Of a DNA stretch of 51,366 nt, positions 24,899 to 33,862 are shown one piece after another. The stretch's first letter is position 1. Each line of letters begins with the position of its first letter. The stretch covers positions 1-51,366 of the forward strand of contig JALWEG010000010.1 in NCBI GenBank assembly GCA_027014155.1, read 5' to 3'. Made by a program: the position numbers and the translations under genes. This stretch comes from Aquificaceae bacterium. GTDB taxonomy: Bacteria; Aquificota; Aquificia; Aquificales; Aquificaceae. The notes below the pieces were generated by a model. That model was given only the letters and a program-made list of their open reading frames with translations, searched no databases and was not told where the DNA came from.

Positions 24899-25882
24899 AT
24901 GAGGAAGGAGAGCGTTCCCATAGTTGACTTTCTTAAAGATGTCAAGGGTTCCATTCTCATCGCCACCCACGAGAATCCAGACGGAGATGCCCTCGGTAGC
25001 GGTATGGCACTTTACCTGTTTCTGAAAAAGAAGGGAAAGGAGGTTTACATAGGTTCCAAGGACGGAGTTCCCCACTTCTTGGACTTTCTTCCCCACGCGG
25101 AGGAAGTGCTCAAACTCCCCGATGACAGATTCTACGACGTGGGTATAGTGGTGGACTCTGCCGGCTTTTTCCGTGTGGGTGCGGATATAAAGGTGGGTGA
25201 GAAGGTCAGGATAGACCACCACGTCGGAGGAGACTTTTACGGCAGACACGATTTCATAGACCCCCACGCTCCGGCCACGGCGGCTCTGATATACGAGATC
25301 GTGAAGGCTTGGGACGAGAGCGCCATGGACGAAGAGATAGCCACCTGCATATACGTGGGATTGGCCACCGACACCGGCTTTTTCAAATACTCCAATACCG
25401 ACGAATACACCTTTGATTTGGCCAAGAGGCTGGTATCCTTCGGTGCAAACCCCAACTACGTTTACAGAATGTTCTCCGAACGCGAAAGCTTAGGGAAGAT
25501 GAAGCTGGTGTCCAAAGCGCTCAATACCATAAGACTCTACGAGGAGGGTAAAGTGGCAGGCATAACCGTCTTTGACAGATTCTTCAAGGAGACGGGAACC
25601 ACCTACGAGGACAGCGAAGGTTTGGTTAACTATCCGAGGGCAATAGAGGGAGTAGAGGTGGCCTTTTCCATAATAGAGAAACCCCAAGAGGGACTCTGGA
25701 AGGTGTCCCTGCGTAGCAAAGAGGGCGTGGACGTATCAAAGATAGCCGAGAGGCTGGGTGGAGGAGGCCACAGGTACGCCTCCGGTTGCAAGATAAAGAC
25801 CTCCTCCTACGAAGAGGCTCTGGATAGGCTCCTGTCCGCCATAAGAGAGCAGCTCAAAGTCCAAGAGCGGGTCGCCGTCTAA
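24899..25882 (+). CDS. nrnA: DHH/DHHA1 phosphoesterase, NrnA-type (nanoRNase / pAp phosphatase)
   Basis: The 327-residue protein shows the DHH family motifs: ATHENPDGDALGSG near residues 22-35, VVDSAG, the DHH triad in RIDHHVGG near 106, GLATDTGFF, and GGGGHRYASG near 288 in the DHHA1 domain. NrnA degrades 2-5 nt RNA oligomers and hydrolyses 3'-phosphoadenosine 5'-phosphate in the cytoplasm. The ATG at 24899 follows AAGGAG; a longer in-frame start upstream lacks a ribosome site. nfo begins inside its stop codon (TAATG). Confidence 0.9.
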   Translation: MRKESVPIVDFLKDVKGSILIATHENPDGDALGSGMALYLFLKKKGKEVYIGSKDGVPHFLDFLPHAEEVLKLPDDRFYDVGIVVDSAGFFRVGADIKVGEKVRIDHHVGGDFYGRHDFIDPHAPATAALIYEIVKAWDESAMDEEIATCIYVGLATDTGFFKYSNTDEYTFDLAKRLVSFGANPNYVYRMFSERESLGKMKLVSKALNTIRLYEEGKVAGITVFDRFFKETGTTYEDSEGLVNYPRAIEGVEVAFSIIEKPQEGLWKVSLRSKEGVDVSKIAERLGGGGHRYASGCKIKTSSYEEALDRLLSAIREQLKVQERVAV

Positions 25883-26724
25883 TGCCCTTGCTGGGAACCC
25901 ACGTATCCTCGGCCGGCTCCATACTCAAGACCTTCGGCAGAGCCAAGGAGGTGGGAGCCGAGGTATTCCAGTTCTTCCTGAGAAGTCCGAGGGTGTGGAG
26001 GTGGAAGGGTGTCAGCGACGAGGTGGCAGAGAGCTTCAGCAGGTCCGCAAGGGAGCTTGGCACGCCCATAATGGTTCACTCCCCCTACCTCATAAACTTA
26101 GCTTCCAAAGACGAAGAGCTTAGGAAACGCTCCATAGAGGTGTTCGTGGAGGAGTTGAAGTTCTGCGACGAGGTGGGAGTGGCCTTCTACAACTTCCACC
26201 CCGGAACCGCCAAGGGTATATCCGAGGAGGAAGCCATTCAAAGGATAATCCTCTCCCTTGAGGAGATTTTTAGCAGATATACACCCAAGAACACCTGGGT
26301 TTTATTAGAGAACACGGCGGGTGAGAGGGGAGACATAGGCAAGAACTTCCGGGAGCTGGAACGCGTAATCTCTCACTTCCGAGGAGCCAACATGGGGGTG
26401 TGTCTGGATACCTGCCACGCTTTCGCTTACGGCTACGAGATAAACAGCCGCAGGGGCTTTCTCAAGTTCAAGGAGGAGATAAGCTCAAGTGTGGGTCTCC
26501 ACAGGATAAAGGCTATCCACTGCAACGACTCAAAGACACCTTTGGGTTCCAGAAGGGACAGACACCAACACATAGGGCTGGGCTACATAGGGCTTGAGGG
26601 CTTTAGAAACCTTCTCAGAGACGAACACTTCGGAAAGCTTCCCTATTACCTTGAGACTCCCAAGGTGGAGGACTGGGACAGGGTAAATCTCAAGGTTCTC
26701 AGATGTTTGGTAGAAAATGGTTAG
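25882..26724 (+). CDS. nfo: Endonuclease IV (AP endonuclease)
   Basis: The 280-residue TIM-barrel protein contains family blocks with zinc ligands: THVSSAGSI at the N-terminus, MVHSPYLINLAS, YNFHPGTAKG, LLENTAGERGDIG, VCLDTCHAFAYGYEI, AIHCNDSKTPLGSRRDRHQH and GLGYIG. It cleaves DNA at abasic sites and removes 3' blocking groups, work that matters at high temperature where depurination is frequent. It is coupled to nrnA upstream (TAATG) and overlaps ktrB by 8 bp. Confidence 0.95.
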   Translation: MPLLGTHVSSAGSILKTFGRAKEVGAEVFQFFLRSPRVWRWKGVSDEVAESFSRSARELGTPIMVHSPYLINLASKDEELRKRSIEVFVEELKFCDEVGVAFYNFHPGTAKGISEEEAIQRIILSLEEIFSRYTPKNTWVLLENTAGERGDIGKNFRELERVISHFRGANMGVCLDTCHAFAYGYEINSRRGFLKFKEEISSSVGLHRIKAIHCNDSKTPLGSRRDRHQHIGLGYIGLEGFRNLLRDEHFGKLPYYLETPKVEDWDRVNLKVLRCLVENG

Positions 26725-28048
26725 ATTGAATCCCTCTCAAGGAATACTCCTATCCTACTTTCTGCTGATAGCCGTCGGAACCCTGCTTCTGTATCTGCCG
26801 GTATCCAACACCGCGGAGCTGAGCCTGGTGGACGCATTCTTTACCTCCACCTCCGCGGTGACGGTGACGGGACTGATAGTGGCCGACACGGGCAGGGACT
26901 TCACCCTCTTCGGTCAGGCGGTAATACTTCTGCTCATACAGGTGGGCGGGCTGGGATACATGACCTTAGCCACCTTTTTCCTGATAACCATAGGCAGGAG
27001 GATAGGGGTTAAGGAACGAATGATTCTATCCGAATCCCTGAACTATCCGGGACTTTACGGGCTGGTCAGGTTCCTAAGAAGGGTCATAGCCTTCGTGTTA
27101 GTCATAGAGTTTACGGGCTTTCTTCTTCTCTTTGCCAGATGGTATCACAGCTTTGATATAGGGAGTGCCCTGTGGCTGTCGGTATTTCATTCCGTCTCCG
27201 CCTTCAACAACGCAGGCTTTTCCCTCTTTTCGGACAATCTCGTAGGCTTCAGGGCGGACATATACATCAACGTGGTCGTATCCCTCCTGATATTCGTAGG
27301 GGGCCTGGGCTTCTTCGTTATGAACGAGCTTTTCCTCTTCCTACGGGGTGAGGTTAACCGCCTGTCCACCCACTCCAAGCTGGTTCTCTCCGTATCTACG
27401 CTCCTGATTGTCTCCGGGACGGCGGGCATACTCCTGACGGAGGCCTTTCACTACGAGGGACTTTGGTCTCTGGACTGGGGAGAGAGGTTGCTTTCTGCCT
27501 TCTTCTTGAGCGTTTCAAGCAGAACCGCGGGCTTTAACACCTTAGACATCTCCCTGCTTTCGGAATCAACCCTCTTTCTTTTAACCCTCCTGATGTTCGT
27601 AGGAGCATCGCCGGGCGGGACGGGAGGTGGTATAAAGACCACCACCTTTGCGGTAATATCTACCGCGGTTCTGTCCTTCGTAAGAGGTAAGCCGGAAGTG
27701 GTCATATTCAAGAGGAGGGTGTCCGACAACCAGATACGCAAGGCTATGGTTATACTCTCCTTGGCCGCCCTTTATATAGCCTCCGTAAATCTCTTGATAG
27801 ACAGGTTGGAAGAGAAGGACTTCTTGGCCACCTTTTTTGAGGTTATATCTGCCTTCTCCACGGTGGGACTCTCGGTGGGAAGCCCTCAGGGATTGAGCTT
27901 CTCGGCGGAGTTTTCCGACCTGAGCAAGGTTCTCATAGCCTTGAGTATGATAGTGGGAAGGGTGGGCGTGCTCAGCTTTACCATAGCTCTGGTAGGAAGA
28001 CAAGAGGGCAGCTCCTTAAGGCACGTTGAGGGTAAGATACTCCTATGA
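26717..28048 (+). CDS. ktrB: Potassium uptake membrane subunit KtrB/TrkH
   Basis: The 443-residue membrane protein has four pore-loop repeats, each with the filter glycine: TSTSAVTVTGL, SVSAFNNAGFSLF, SVSSRTAGFNTLDIS and VISAFSTVGLSVGS. Between them are the expected pairs of membrane helices, and the third repeat region has the GGTGGGIKTTT intramembrane-loop segment. The shorter N-terminus marks it as KtrB rather than full TrkH. It forms a dimeric channel-like K+ carrier gated by the ring of KtrA encoded next (ATGA overlap). Confidence 0.94.
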   Translation: MVRLNPSQGILLSYFLLIAVGTLLLYLPVSNTAELSLVDAFFTSTSAVTVTGLIVADTGRDFTLFGQAVILLLIQVGGLGYMTLATFFLITIGRRIGVKERMILSESLNYPGLYGLVRFLRRVIAFVLVIEFTGFLLLFARWYHSFDIGSALWLSVFHSVSAFNNAGFSLFSDNLVGFRADIYINVVVSLLIFVGGLGFFVMNELFLFLRGEVNRLSTHSKLVLSVSTLLIVSGTAGILLTEAFHYEGLWSLDWGERLLSAFFLSVSSRTAGFNTLDISLLSESTLFLLTLLMFVGASPGGTGGGIKTTTFAVISTAVLSFVRGKPEVVIFKRRVSDNQIRKAMVILSLAALYIASVNLLIDRLEEKDFLATFFEVISAFSTVGLSVGSPQGLSFSAEFSDLSKVLIALSMIVGRVGVLSFTIALVGRQEGSSLRHVEGKILL

Positions 28049-28698
28049 GAGCGAGGGTTTTCGGTGTTATAGGCTTGGGAAGGTTCGGCTTTTACGTGGC
28101 CAAAACTCTGGCCGAGGCGGGAGCCGAAGTCATAGCCATAGACAACAGGGAGGAGAGGGTCAGAGAACTGAGCGACACGGTGACCCAAGCCTACGTGGTT
28201 GATGCCCTTGACGAGAGGGGCCTTGAGGAGGCCGGCATATTCAACGCCGATTGCGTCATAGTCAGCATAGGCTCTAACGTGGAGGCCAGCATCCTCGCCG
28301 TGGTAATGCTCATGAACAAGGGAGTCAGGGAGGTGGTGGCCAAGGCCATAAACCCGCTTCACGGCAAGGTTCTGGAACGCTTGGGGGTCAAGAGGATAGT
28401 CTATCCGGAGATGGAAATGGGTATAAAGCTGGCCCGTTCTATGGTCATAAGCGGTCTCGTGGAGGAGATACCCTTCGCCGAGGGCTACAGCATAGTTGAG
28501 CTGGAGGTGCCCGGCCACCTGGTAGGCAAGAACCTCAGGGAGTCCGACCTGAGAAACCGCTTCGGAATCACCGTCTTGGCCGTGAAGAGAGGTGGAGAGG
28601 TCATAGTCAACCCCAAGGCGGGCGAGATGCTCAAGGAGGGAGATACGATACTCATACTCGGCAGGGAGGAGAGGATAATGCAACTGAGCGGTGGGTGA
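28045..28698 (+). CDS. ktrA: Potassium uptake regulatory subunit KtrA
   Basis: The 217-residue cytoplasmic protein begins with an RCK/TrkA-N Rossmann fold, FGVIGLGRFGFYVAKTLAEA, then AIDNREERV and the nucleotide-binding acid stretch, and ends with a TrkA-C ligand-binding domain (VELEVPGHLVGKNLRES to EGDTILILGREE). It forms an octameric ring that gates KtrB in response to ATP/ADP and probably c-di-AMP. It overlaps ktrB by 4 bp. Confidence 0.94.
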   Translation: MRARVFGVIGLGRFGFYVAKTLAEAGAEVIAIDNREERVRELSDTVTQAYVVDALDERGLEEAGIFNADCVIVSIGSNVEASILAVVMLMNKGVREVVAKAINPLHGKVLERLGVKRIVYPEMEMGIKLARSMVISGLVEEIPFAEGYSIVELEVPGHLVGKNLRESDLRNRFGITVLAVKRGGEVIVNPKAGEMLKEGDTILILGREERIMQLSGG

Positions 28699-29254
28699 GA
28701 AAGTGGAGAGGTTGATTGAGGAGATAATACGAGTAGGTGAACTTCTATTCAGGGAAGGCTTGGTGGACGCCGTGGCCGGCAACCTAAGCGTTAGGTTCAG
28801 AAACAGCATCTTCATAACCCGCAGGGGTAGGATAACCGGGAATTTGAAAAGGGCCGACGTGCTAAGGCTTAACCTTCTTAAAGACTTCTTAGACCCACGA
28901 GCCTCTTCCGAGCTGATAGCCCACAGGAGTATATACCTAAATACGGAGGCGAGGGCGGTGGTTCACGCTCACCCCACATACGCGGTTATACTTTCTTACA
29001 GGAACGGCCTCATAGAACCCATAGACTCCGAAGGGAGAGAAATCCTGGGTAGGGTTAAGGTGCTGTCCCTGCGCAAGCCCTCCGCGTCTAAAGAGTTGGC
29101 GCAGGCTTTGAGCTCGGAGCTGAAAAAAGAGCGGATAGTCCTCGTGAAGGGACACGGAGCCTTTGCGGTGGGCAACTCTCTAAAAGAGGCTTACAGATAC
29201 GTATCTTGCCTTGAGCGTTCCTGTAAAATATTATCCTTTCAGGGAAGGAGGTGA
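28691..29254 (+). CDS. Class II aldolase/adducin-family protein
   Basis: The 187-residue protein has the class II aldolase layout: AGNLSVRF, TRRGRITGNL, catalytic-acid region SSELIAHRSIY, zinc histidines in VVHAHPTYAVILSY, and VLVKGHGAFAVG with the third histidine. Relatives include fuculose-1-phosphate aldolase and methylthioribulose-1-phosphate dehydratase (MtnB); the substrate is not evident. The listed GTG overlaps ktrA by 8 bp; a GTG at 28703, 5 nt after a purine-rich stretch, is an alternative start. It is followed tightly by the PhnD-like gene. Confidence 0.85.
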   Translation: MGEKVERLIEEIIRVGELLFREGLVDAVAGNLSVRFRNSIFITRRGRITGNLKRADVLRLNLLKDFLDPRASSELIAHRSIYLNTEARAVVHAHPTYAVILSYRNGLIEPIDSEGREILGRVKVLSLRKPSASKELAQALSSELKKERIVLVKGHGAFAVGNSLKEAYRYVSCLERSCKILSFQGRR

Positions 29255-29259
29255 GTAAA

Positions 29260-29961
29260 TTGAGAGTAGCGGTCTGTCCCCACGATTCTTCAAAAAATAA
29301 GGCGGCTTGGCTTTACTTTATCACTTACCTGTCCAAGAAGACCGGCCTGGAGCTTACCATGGAGCAGTGCTTTGATTTCGGCTGTTATTACAAAATCCTC
29401 GCTCAGGCAGACCTGACCTACTCAAGTCCGTTGGACGCTCTAAGGGTTCACGAGGAGGGAGGCTTTATCCCGGTTGCCGGAAACGACAACTACGATGAGG
29501 TGGTGATAGTAGCTCACAAGGACGCCCAAGAGGACCTGGAGGCTTTGAAGGGAAAAGACGTTCTGGGTGTAGAGAACCAGTTCGCCACCTACTTGGGAGT
29601 AAAGGTGCTAAAAGACAGAGGTATAGAGTTCAACCTCATCACCAGAGACTCTTGGCAGGTGGTGGTGAGAGACGTAGCTAAGGGAAATTCTCCCTACGGA
29701 TTCGTATATAAAGATTACTGGGAGCAGCTCTCGTCCTTGTCAAAGACCGGCCTGAAGGTTCTTTACGAAAGCCAAGAACGGCTCAGCTCTCATCTGGTTA
29801 TGCTATCTCCCAAGCTTGAGGACAAAAGGGAAGATATACTTTCGGCACTGCTTAAGATGAAGGAGGACGAGGAGGGAGTTCAGGTTCTTGAGAAAATCAA
29901 CGTGGGAGAGTGGTATCCCGTTGAGTCCTTAGATTATCTTAAGGAGATTCTCAGGAGGTAA
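29260..29961 (+). CDS. Cytoplasmic PhnD-like substrate-binding-fold protein
   Basis: The product (about 233 residues) resembles phosphonate/phosphite-binding proteins (type 2 periplasmic binding fold): LRVAVCPHDSSKNKAAW, QADLTYSSPLDALRVHEEGG, VIVAHKDAQEDLEALKGKDV and a later DSWQVVVRDVAKGNSPYGFV. It has no signal peptide and no transporter genes nearby, so it probably binds its ligand in the cytoplasm. Extra cysteines occur in EQCFDFGCYYKI. The TTG at 29260 is chosen because GGAGG stands 8 nt before it; a GTG at 29251 would sit inside that site. The neighbouring GcvH/LbpA-like gene, 7 bp downstream, suggests a joint role. Confidence 0.7.
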   Translation: MRVAVCPHDSSKNKAAWLYFITYLSKKTGLELTMEQCFDFGCYYKILAQADLTYSSPLDALRVHEEGGFIPVAGNDNYDEVVIVAHKDAQEDLEALKGKDVLGVENQFATYLGVKVLKDRGIEFNLITRDSWQVVVRDVAKGNSPYGFVYKDYWEQLSSLSKTGLKVLYESQERLSSHLVMLSPKLEDKREDILSALLKMKEDEEGVQVLEKINVGEWYPVESLDYLKEILRR

Positions 29962-29968
29962 ACTTGCG

Positions 29969-30451
29969 ATGGCTGAAGAGTTTGTATATAGAGGGTGCGT
30001 AATACCCAAGGAGCTTTACTACGACATGGACAACCAAGTCTGGTTTCGGGTAAACGAGGACGGAACCGTCACGGTGGGAGCCACCGACGTAGGTCAGGCG
30101 AGGGCCGGAAAGATAATAAACATAAGGATAAAGAAGGTGGGTAAAAAGGTGCCCAAGGGCAAACCCGTGGCCTCTCTTGAAAGCGGCAAGTGGACGGGTC
30201 CCATACCGGCGGACATAGAGGGCGAAGTGGTGGAGAGGAACGAGGAGCTGTTTGACAACCCGGAACTCATCAACGACGACCCCTACGGCAGGGGCTGGAT
30301 AGCCAAGATAAAGCCTACGAACCTTGAGAGGGACCTGAAAGAGCTTCTTACGGGGGAAGATGCTGTGGAGGCTATGCGCCAATACATAGAGCGCGAGGAC
30401 GTCAACTGCGGAGAGGAAAGGGCCCAGATAAGCAAGAAGTTCTACAAGTGA
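29969..30451 (+). CDS. GcvH-like lipoate-binding protein (LbpA candidate)
   Basis: The 160-residue protein has the lipoyl-carrier hammerhead fold of glycine cleavage H protein: QVWFRVNEDGTVTVGATDVG, KVPKGKPVASLESGKW with the likely lipoylated Lys74, then EGEVVERNEEL, LINDDPYGRGWIAKIKP. The modified-lysine loop ESGKWTGP differs from the usual GcvH ESVKAAS, and the protein extends about 30 residues beyond a typical H protein. No gcvT or gcvP is adjacent. LbpA proteins, GcvH relatives in sulfur oxidisers, carry sulfur intermediates for the sHdr complex and are lipoylated by LipS1/LipS2, so an LbpA or other specialised role is attractive. The ribosome site AGGAGGT precedes the ATG. Confidence 0.75.
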   Translation: MAEEFVYRGCVIPKELYYDMDNQVWFRVNEDGTVTVGATDVGQARAGKIINIRIKKVGKKVPKGKPVASLESGKWTGPIPADIEGEVVERNEELFDNPELINDDPYGRGWIAKIKPTNLERDLKELLTGEDAVEAMRQYIEREDVNCGEERAQISKKFYK

Positions 30452-31347
30452 GATAGCAGGAAGTCCTCAAGTCCATTCACTTCCACACTCAGCTCAAGGG
30501 CATAAAGGTTGTCCGCCTTGGGCAGCTTCACCATGTCCTTGAGGGTGGTTATGTAGAGGCTATCTCCGTCCAGCTTGAAGTTCCTGTAATCGTGGTGGTC
30601 TCTGAAGGATATCTCTTTATCCACCCTTATACCCGCCATCTTCAGGCTTTTGAAGAACTGCCGGTTGTCTCCCAGACCCGCAAAGGCTATCACCCTCCTG
30701 CCCGAGAGAACCCGAGGACTTACCTTTTCAAGGTTTGCGTTCACCAAACCTACAAACCTGCGAAACATCTTAAAAATAGGCTTATCTCTGAAGGAGAAAT
30801 CAAAGGGCTCTACCTCTTGATAGCTAAGGACTATACAGCTCGCTCTCTTTAGAGAGTCCAAAGGTTCCCTGAGCCTGCCCAAGGGAAAAACCCTATCTTT
30901 TAAGTCCCTCTTCTTTAATAGGACCACATCCAGGTCCCTATAGAGCCTTCTGTGCTGGAAGCCGTCATCAAGGAGAATCAGTTGGGCACCCAGCTCTCCG
31001 CAGGCTACGAGTCCACCCTCGTACCTATCTTCGGAAACGACTACGCTCACTCCCTTGGAGCGTAGCAGCCGGGAAAGCATGTAAGCCTCGTCCCCCGCCT
31101 CGTCAACACCCAAGAGCAGCTCTCCAGCGTGGGAAACGACGCGCAGTCCCCTGCTGCGCCTCTTGTATCCCCTCATCACTATGGCCACGCGAAACCTCTC
31201 GGAAAGCCTGTCGGCCAGGTGCCTGACGAGACTCGTTTTGCCCGAGCCTCCCAAACTGAGGTTGCCCACGCATATTACGGGAACAGGGAGCCTTTTGGAC
31301 TTCAGTATGCCCCTGTCGTATAAGAGGTTTCTTAGCCTTATAACCAC
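30442..31347 (-). CDS. lpxK: Tetraacyldisaccharide 4'-kinase
   Basis: The 301-residue kinase shows the LpxK P-loop GNLSLGGSGKTSLVRHL (about 27-43), RGYKRRSRG, GDEAYMLSR, ILLDDGFQHRRLYRDLDVVL and the C-terminal FAGLGDNRQFFKSLK, ITTLKDMVKL. It phosphorylates the lipid A precursor at the 4' position on the inner face of the inner membrane. Its presence shows a lipid-A-bearing outer membrane. It overlaps transketolase by 10 bp and the convergent GcvH-like gene by 10 bp. Confidence 0.95.
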   Translation of the reverse strand: MVIRLRNLLYDRGILKSKRLPVPVICVGNLSLGGSGKTSLVRHLADRLSERFRVAIVMRGYKRRSRGLRVVSHAGELLLGVDEAGDEAYMLSRLLRSKGVSVVVSEDRYEGGLVACGELGAQLILLDDGFQHRRLYRDLDVVLLKKRDLKDRVFPLGRLREPLDSLKRASCIVLSYQEVEPFDFSFRDKPIFKMFRRFVGLVNANLEKVSPRVLSGRRVIAFAGLGDNRQFFKSLKMAGIRVDKEISFRDHHDYRNFKLDGDSLYITTLKDMVKLPKADNLYALELSVEVNGLEDFLLSHL

Positions 31348-33347
31348 CTGCTCTTTATCTTCTCAAACACCGCCTCGGGTGTGAAACCGAAGTGCTCAAA
31401 GAGTCTCTTACCGGGTGCAGATTTCCCAAAGCTCTCCATAGAGACCACAAGACCATCTTTGCCCACGTACTTGAACCAAAGGTCTCCCTTGGAGGCCTCT
31501 ATGGCCACCACCTTGTCCACGTTCGGTGGAAGGACCTGCCTCCTGTAATCCTCCCCCTGTCTATCAAAGAGGAAGGCCGATGGAAAGCTTACCACCCGGC
31601 TCCTTACACCCTCCCTCTCCTCCAGCAGTCGGGAGACGCCCAAGGCCACTTGAACCTCCGAACCGGACGCCAAGATTACGATTTGGGGTTCGCCCTCGCA
31701 ATCCTTGAGCACGTAAGCACCCTTTTCTAAGCCCTCCGCAGGGGAGAGGTTCTTCCTGTCCAACGTGGGAACGCTCTGCCTGGTAAGAACTATGGCGGTG
31801 GGGCCTTCCTTCCTCTCAAGGGCCACCTTCCACGCCACCTTTACCTCGTTGGCGTCGCAGGGCCTTATCACGCACAGGTTGGGTATGAGCCTGAGGGAGG
31901 GTAGCTGTTCCACCGGTTGGTGGGTGGGTCCGTCCTCTCCGAGCCCTATGGAGTCGTGGGTAAAGACGTATATCACCTGCAGACCGGCCATGGCGGCTAT
32001 GCGTACCGCCGGCCTCATGTAGTCGGAAAATATTAGAAAGGTTCCTCCGTAGGGAAGGACGCCCCCGTGATAGGCCATGCCGTTCATTATGGCGCCCATT
32101 GAGTGTTCCCTGACACCGTAGTGGATATTCCTACCCTGGGGAGTCTCCTTTTCCATAGGCGGGTAGTCCCAGAGCACCGTGTTGTTAGACTCCGACAGAT
32201 CTGCGGAACCGCCCAAGAGGGTGGGTATGTGCTTGGCCATTACGTTTAGAACCTTCCCCGAAGCCTTACGGGTCGCCATGTCCTCCTTGAACTGGGGAAG
32301 CTCCTCGTACCATTCGGTAGGCCATTCCTTCGCAAAGGCTCTCTCAAGCCTTTCGGCCAGCTCCGGATACTCTTTCCTATACTCCTCAAAGAGGGCGAGC
32401 CATTCCTTTTCCCTCTGCAAGCCCAGCTTCACGTGCCTACGGGTGTATTCCAAAGCCTCCTGCGGGACGTAGAACTCTTCCTCACTCCAGCCTGCCCTTC
32501 GCTTTGTCTCCTTAGCCTTTTCCTCACCCATGGGAGCACCGTGAACCTTGGCCGAGTCCTGCAGAGGACTCCCGTATCCTATGTGAGTCCTAACCGATAC
32601 GAAGGCAGGCCTGTCGCTCTCCTTTGCCTTCCTGAGCGTATCTTCCAAGAGACGCAAATCGTACCCGTTCTCCACTTCAAAGACGTCCCAGCCGGCCGCT
32701 CTAAACCTTCCCAGAACGTCCTCGCTCCACGCTAAGGAGGTGTCCCCGTCTATGGATATACGGTTGTTGTCCCACACTACCACGAGCTTGTTCAACCCCT
32801 GATGCCCCGCAAAGGCCGCAGCCTCGTAGGATATACCCTCCATCAGGTCTCCGTCGGAACACAGAACGTAGGTATAGTGGTCTATTACGGGAAAGCCCTC
32901 CCTGTTGAAGAGGGAAGCCAAATACCTCTCGGCCAAAGCCATTCCTACGCCGTTGGTTATGCCCTGTCCCAAGGGGCCCGTGGTGGCCTCCACACCGGGA
33001 GTGAGCCAGCTCTCGGGGTGGCCGGGAGTATTGCTTCCCAGCTGGCGGAAGTCTTTGAGGTCCTCCAGAGACAGGTCGTATCCGAACATGTAAAGGGTGG
33101 AGTAGAGCATGGCCGAGGCGTGGCCCGCGGAGAGGATAAACCTGTCTCTATCTATCCACTTGGGGTTCTTCGGGTTAAACTTCAAAAACCTGTCGTACAG
33201 GAGATAAAGTATATGGGAGGCTCCCAAGGGCATGCCCGGATGTCCGGACCTGGCCCTCTCAACCTGGTCTAAACTGAGGAACCTTATAGTGTTTATAACG
33301 AGGGTGTCTATATCCCTTTCCGATAAAAACTCTACGTTCATGGACAT
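31338..33347 (-). CDS. tkt: Transketolase
   Basis: The 669-residue protein has all three transketolase domains: RARSGHPGMPLGASHI and GPLGQGITNGVGMALAER, the thiamine-diphosphate motif CSDGDLMEGISYEA to VVVWDNN, then the pyrimidine domain GGSADLSESN, REHSMGAIMNGMAYHGG and DSIGLGEDGPTHQP, and the C-terminal domain. It moves two-carbon units among sugar phosphates in the pentose phosphate pathway, supplying pentoses and erythrose 4-phosphate. A second ATG two codons in is an equal candidate start; there is no strong ribosome site. Confidence 0.97.
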   Translation of the reverse strand: MSMNVEFLSERDIDTLVINTIRFLSLDQVERARSGHPGMPLGASHILYLLYDRFLKFNPKNPKWIDRDRFILSAGHASAMLYSTLYMFGYDLSLEDLKDFRQLGSNTPGHPESWLTPGVEATTGPLGQGITNGVGMALAERYLASLFNREGFPVIDHYTYVLCSDGDLMEGISYEAAAFAGHQGLNKLVVVWDNNRISIDGDTSLAWSEDVLGRFRAAGWDVFEVENGYDLRLLEDTLRKAKESDRPAFVSVRTHIGYGSPLQDSAKVHGAPMGEEKAKETKRRAGWSEEEFYVPQEALEYTRRHVKLGLQREKEWLALFEEYRKEYPELAERLERAFAKEWPTEWYEELPQFKEDMATRKASGKVLNVMAKHIPTLLGGSADLSESNNTVLWDYPPMEKETPQGRNIHYGVREHSMGAIMNGMAYHGGVLPYGGTFLIFSDYMRPAVRIAAMAGLQVIYVFTHDSIGLGEDGPTHQPVEQLPSLRLIPNLCVIRPCDANEVKVAWKVALERKEGPTAIVLTRQSVPTLDRKNLSPAEGLEKGAYVLKDCEGEPQIVILASGSEVQVALGVSRLLEEREGVRSRVVSFPSAFLFDRQGEDYRRQVLPPNVDKVVAIEASKGDLWFKYVGKDGLVVSMESFGKSAPGKRLFEHFGFTPEAVFEKIKSRWL

Positions 33348-33357
33348 CTATTTTACC

Positions 33358-33849
33358 CTAAGCTTTATACTCCGCCTTAGAGGTTGCCGTTTCCCAGAGA
33401 ACCACCTTCACCACCTTCACCTCTCCCAAGAGACCCTTCTCCCTTAACTTGTCCTCCAAAAAGTCGTAAAAGAACTTGGCAAGCGCTTCCGCAGTAGGGC
33501 AGAAATCCACGGCGAACACCTTAAGGGCTCCGAACCTGTGAGCAACCTCTTTTAGACTTTCAAACATGGGGTCCTTCTTGTCTATTATGAAGCTGTGGTC
33601 TATCTCGTCTATCAGGTCTTTTAGGGCATTCTTCACGTGGTAGAAGTCCATCACCATGTCTTGCTCGCTCAGGGTGTCTGAGCCTACCACCACCTCTAAA
33701 ACGTAGCTGTGGCCGTGGAGATTGACGCATTTGTTCTGGGGAACTCCCGCTCCCTTAGTAAACTCAGCACCCCGTCCGTAGGTAAGGTTCTGCTTCCAAA
33801 CCCTGTGTCCCGCTTCAAACCTGAAGGTCTTGGATATCTCCCACTTCAT
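33358..33849 (-). CDS. queD: 6-carboxy-5,6,7,8-tetrahydropterin synthase
   Basis: The 163-residue protein belongs to the PTPS/QueD family: FRFEAGHRV, catalytic Cys in NKCVNLHGHSYVLEV with the two zinc histidines of HGH, MVMDFYHVKNALKDLIDEI, DHSFI and the late PTAEALAKFF and VVLWETATSKAEY. It makes the pterin precursor of queuosine, the modified base at tRNA position 34. The slightly long N-terminus contains an extra loop. It stands between tusB and tkt; TusBC act on thiolation of the same tRNA position, which may explain the grouping. Confidence 0.92.
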   Translation of the reverse strand: MKWEISKTFRFEAGHRVWKQNLTYGRGAEFTKGAGVPQNKCVNLHGHSYVLEVVVGSDTLSEQDMVMDFYHVKNALKDLIDEIDHSFIIDKKDPMFESLKEVAHRFGALKVFAVDFCPTAEALAKFFYDFLEDKLREKGLLGEVKVVKVVLWETATSKAEYKA

Positions 33850-33862
33850 ACCACTGCCGCCT

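Noticed and set aside
26717-28698. TrkH/TrkA of the E. coli type
   Set aside because: KtrB is too short for TrkH, and KtrA is a single RCK unit rather than the doubled TrkA.
27886-28815. A 309-codon minus-strand frame across ktrB, ktrA and the aldolase
   Set aside because: It is antisense to three clearly real genes and has biased composition from their codon use.
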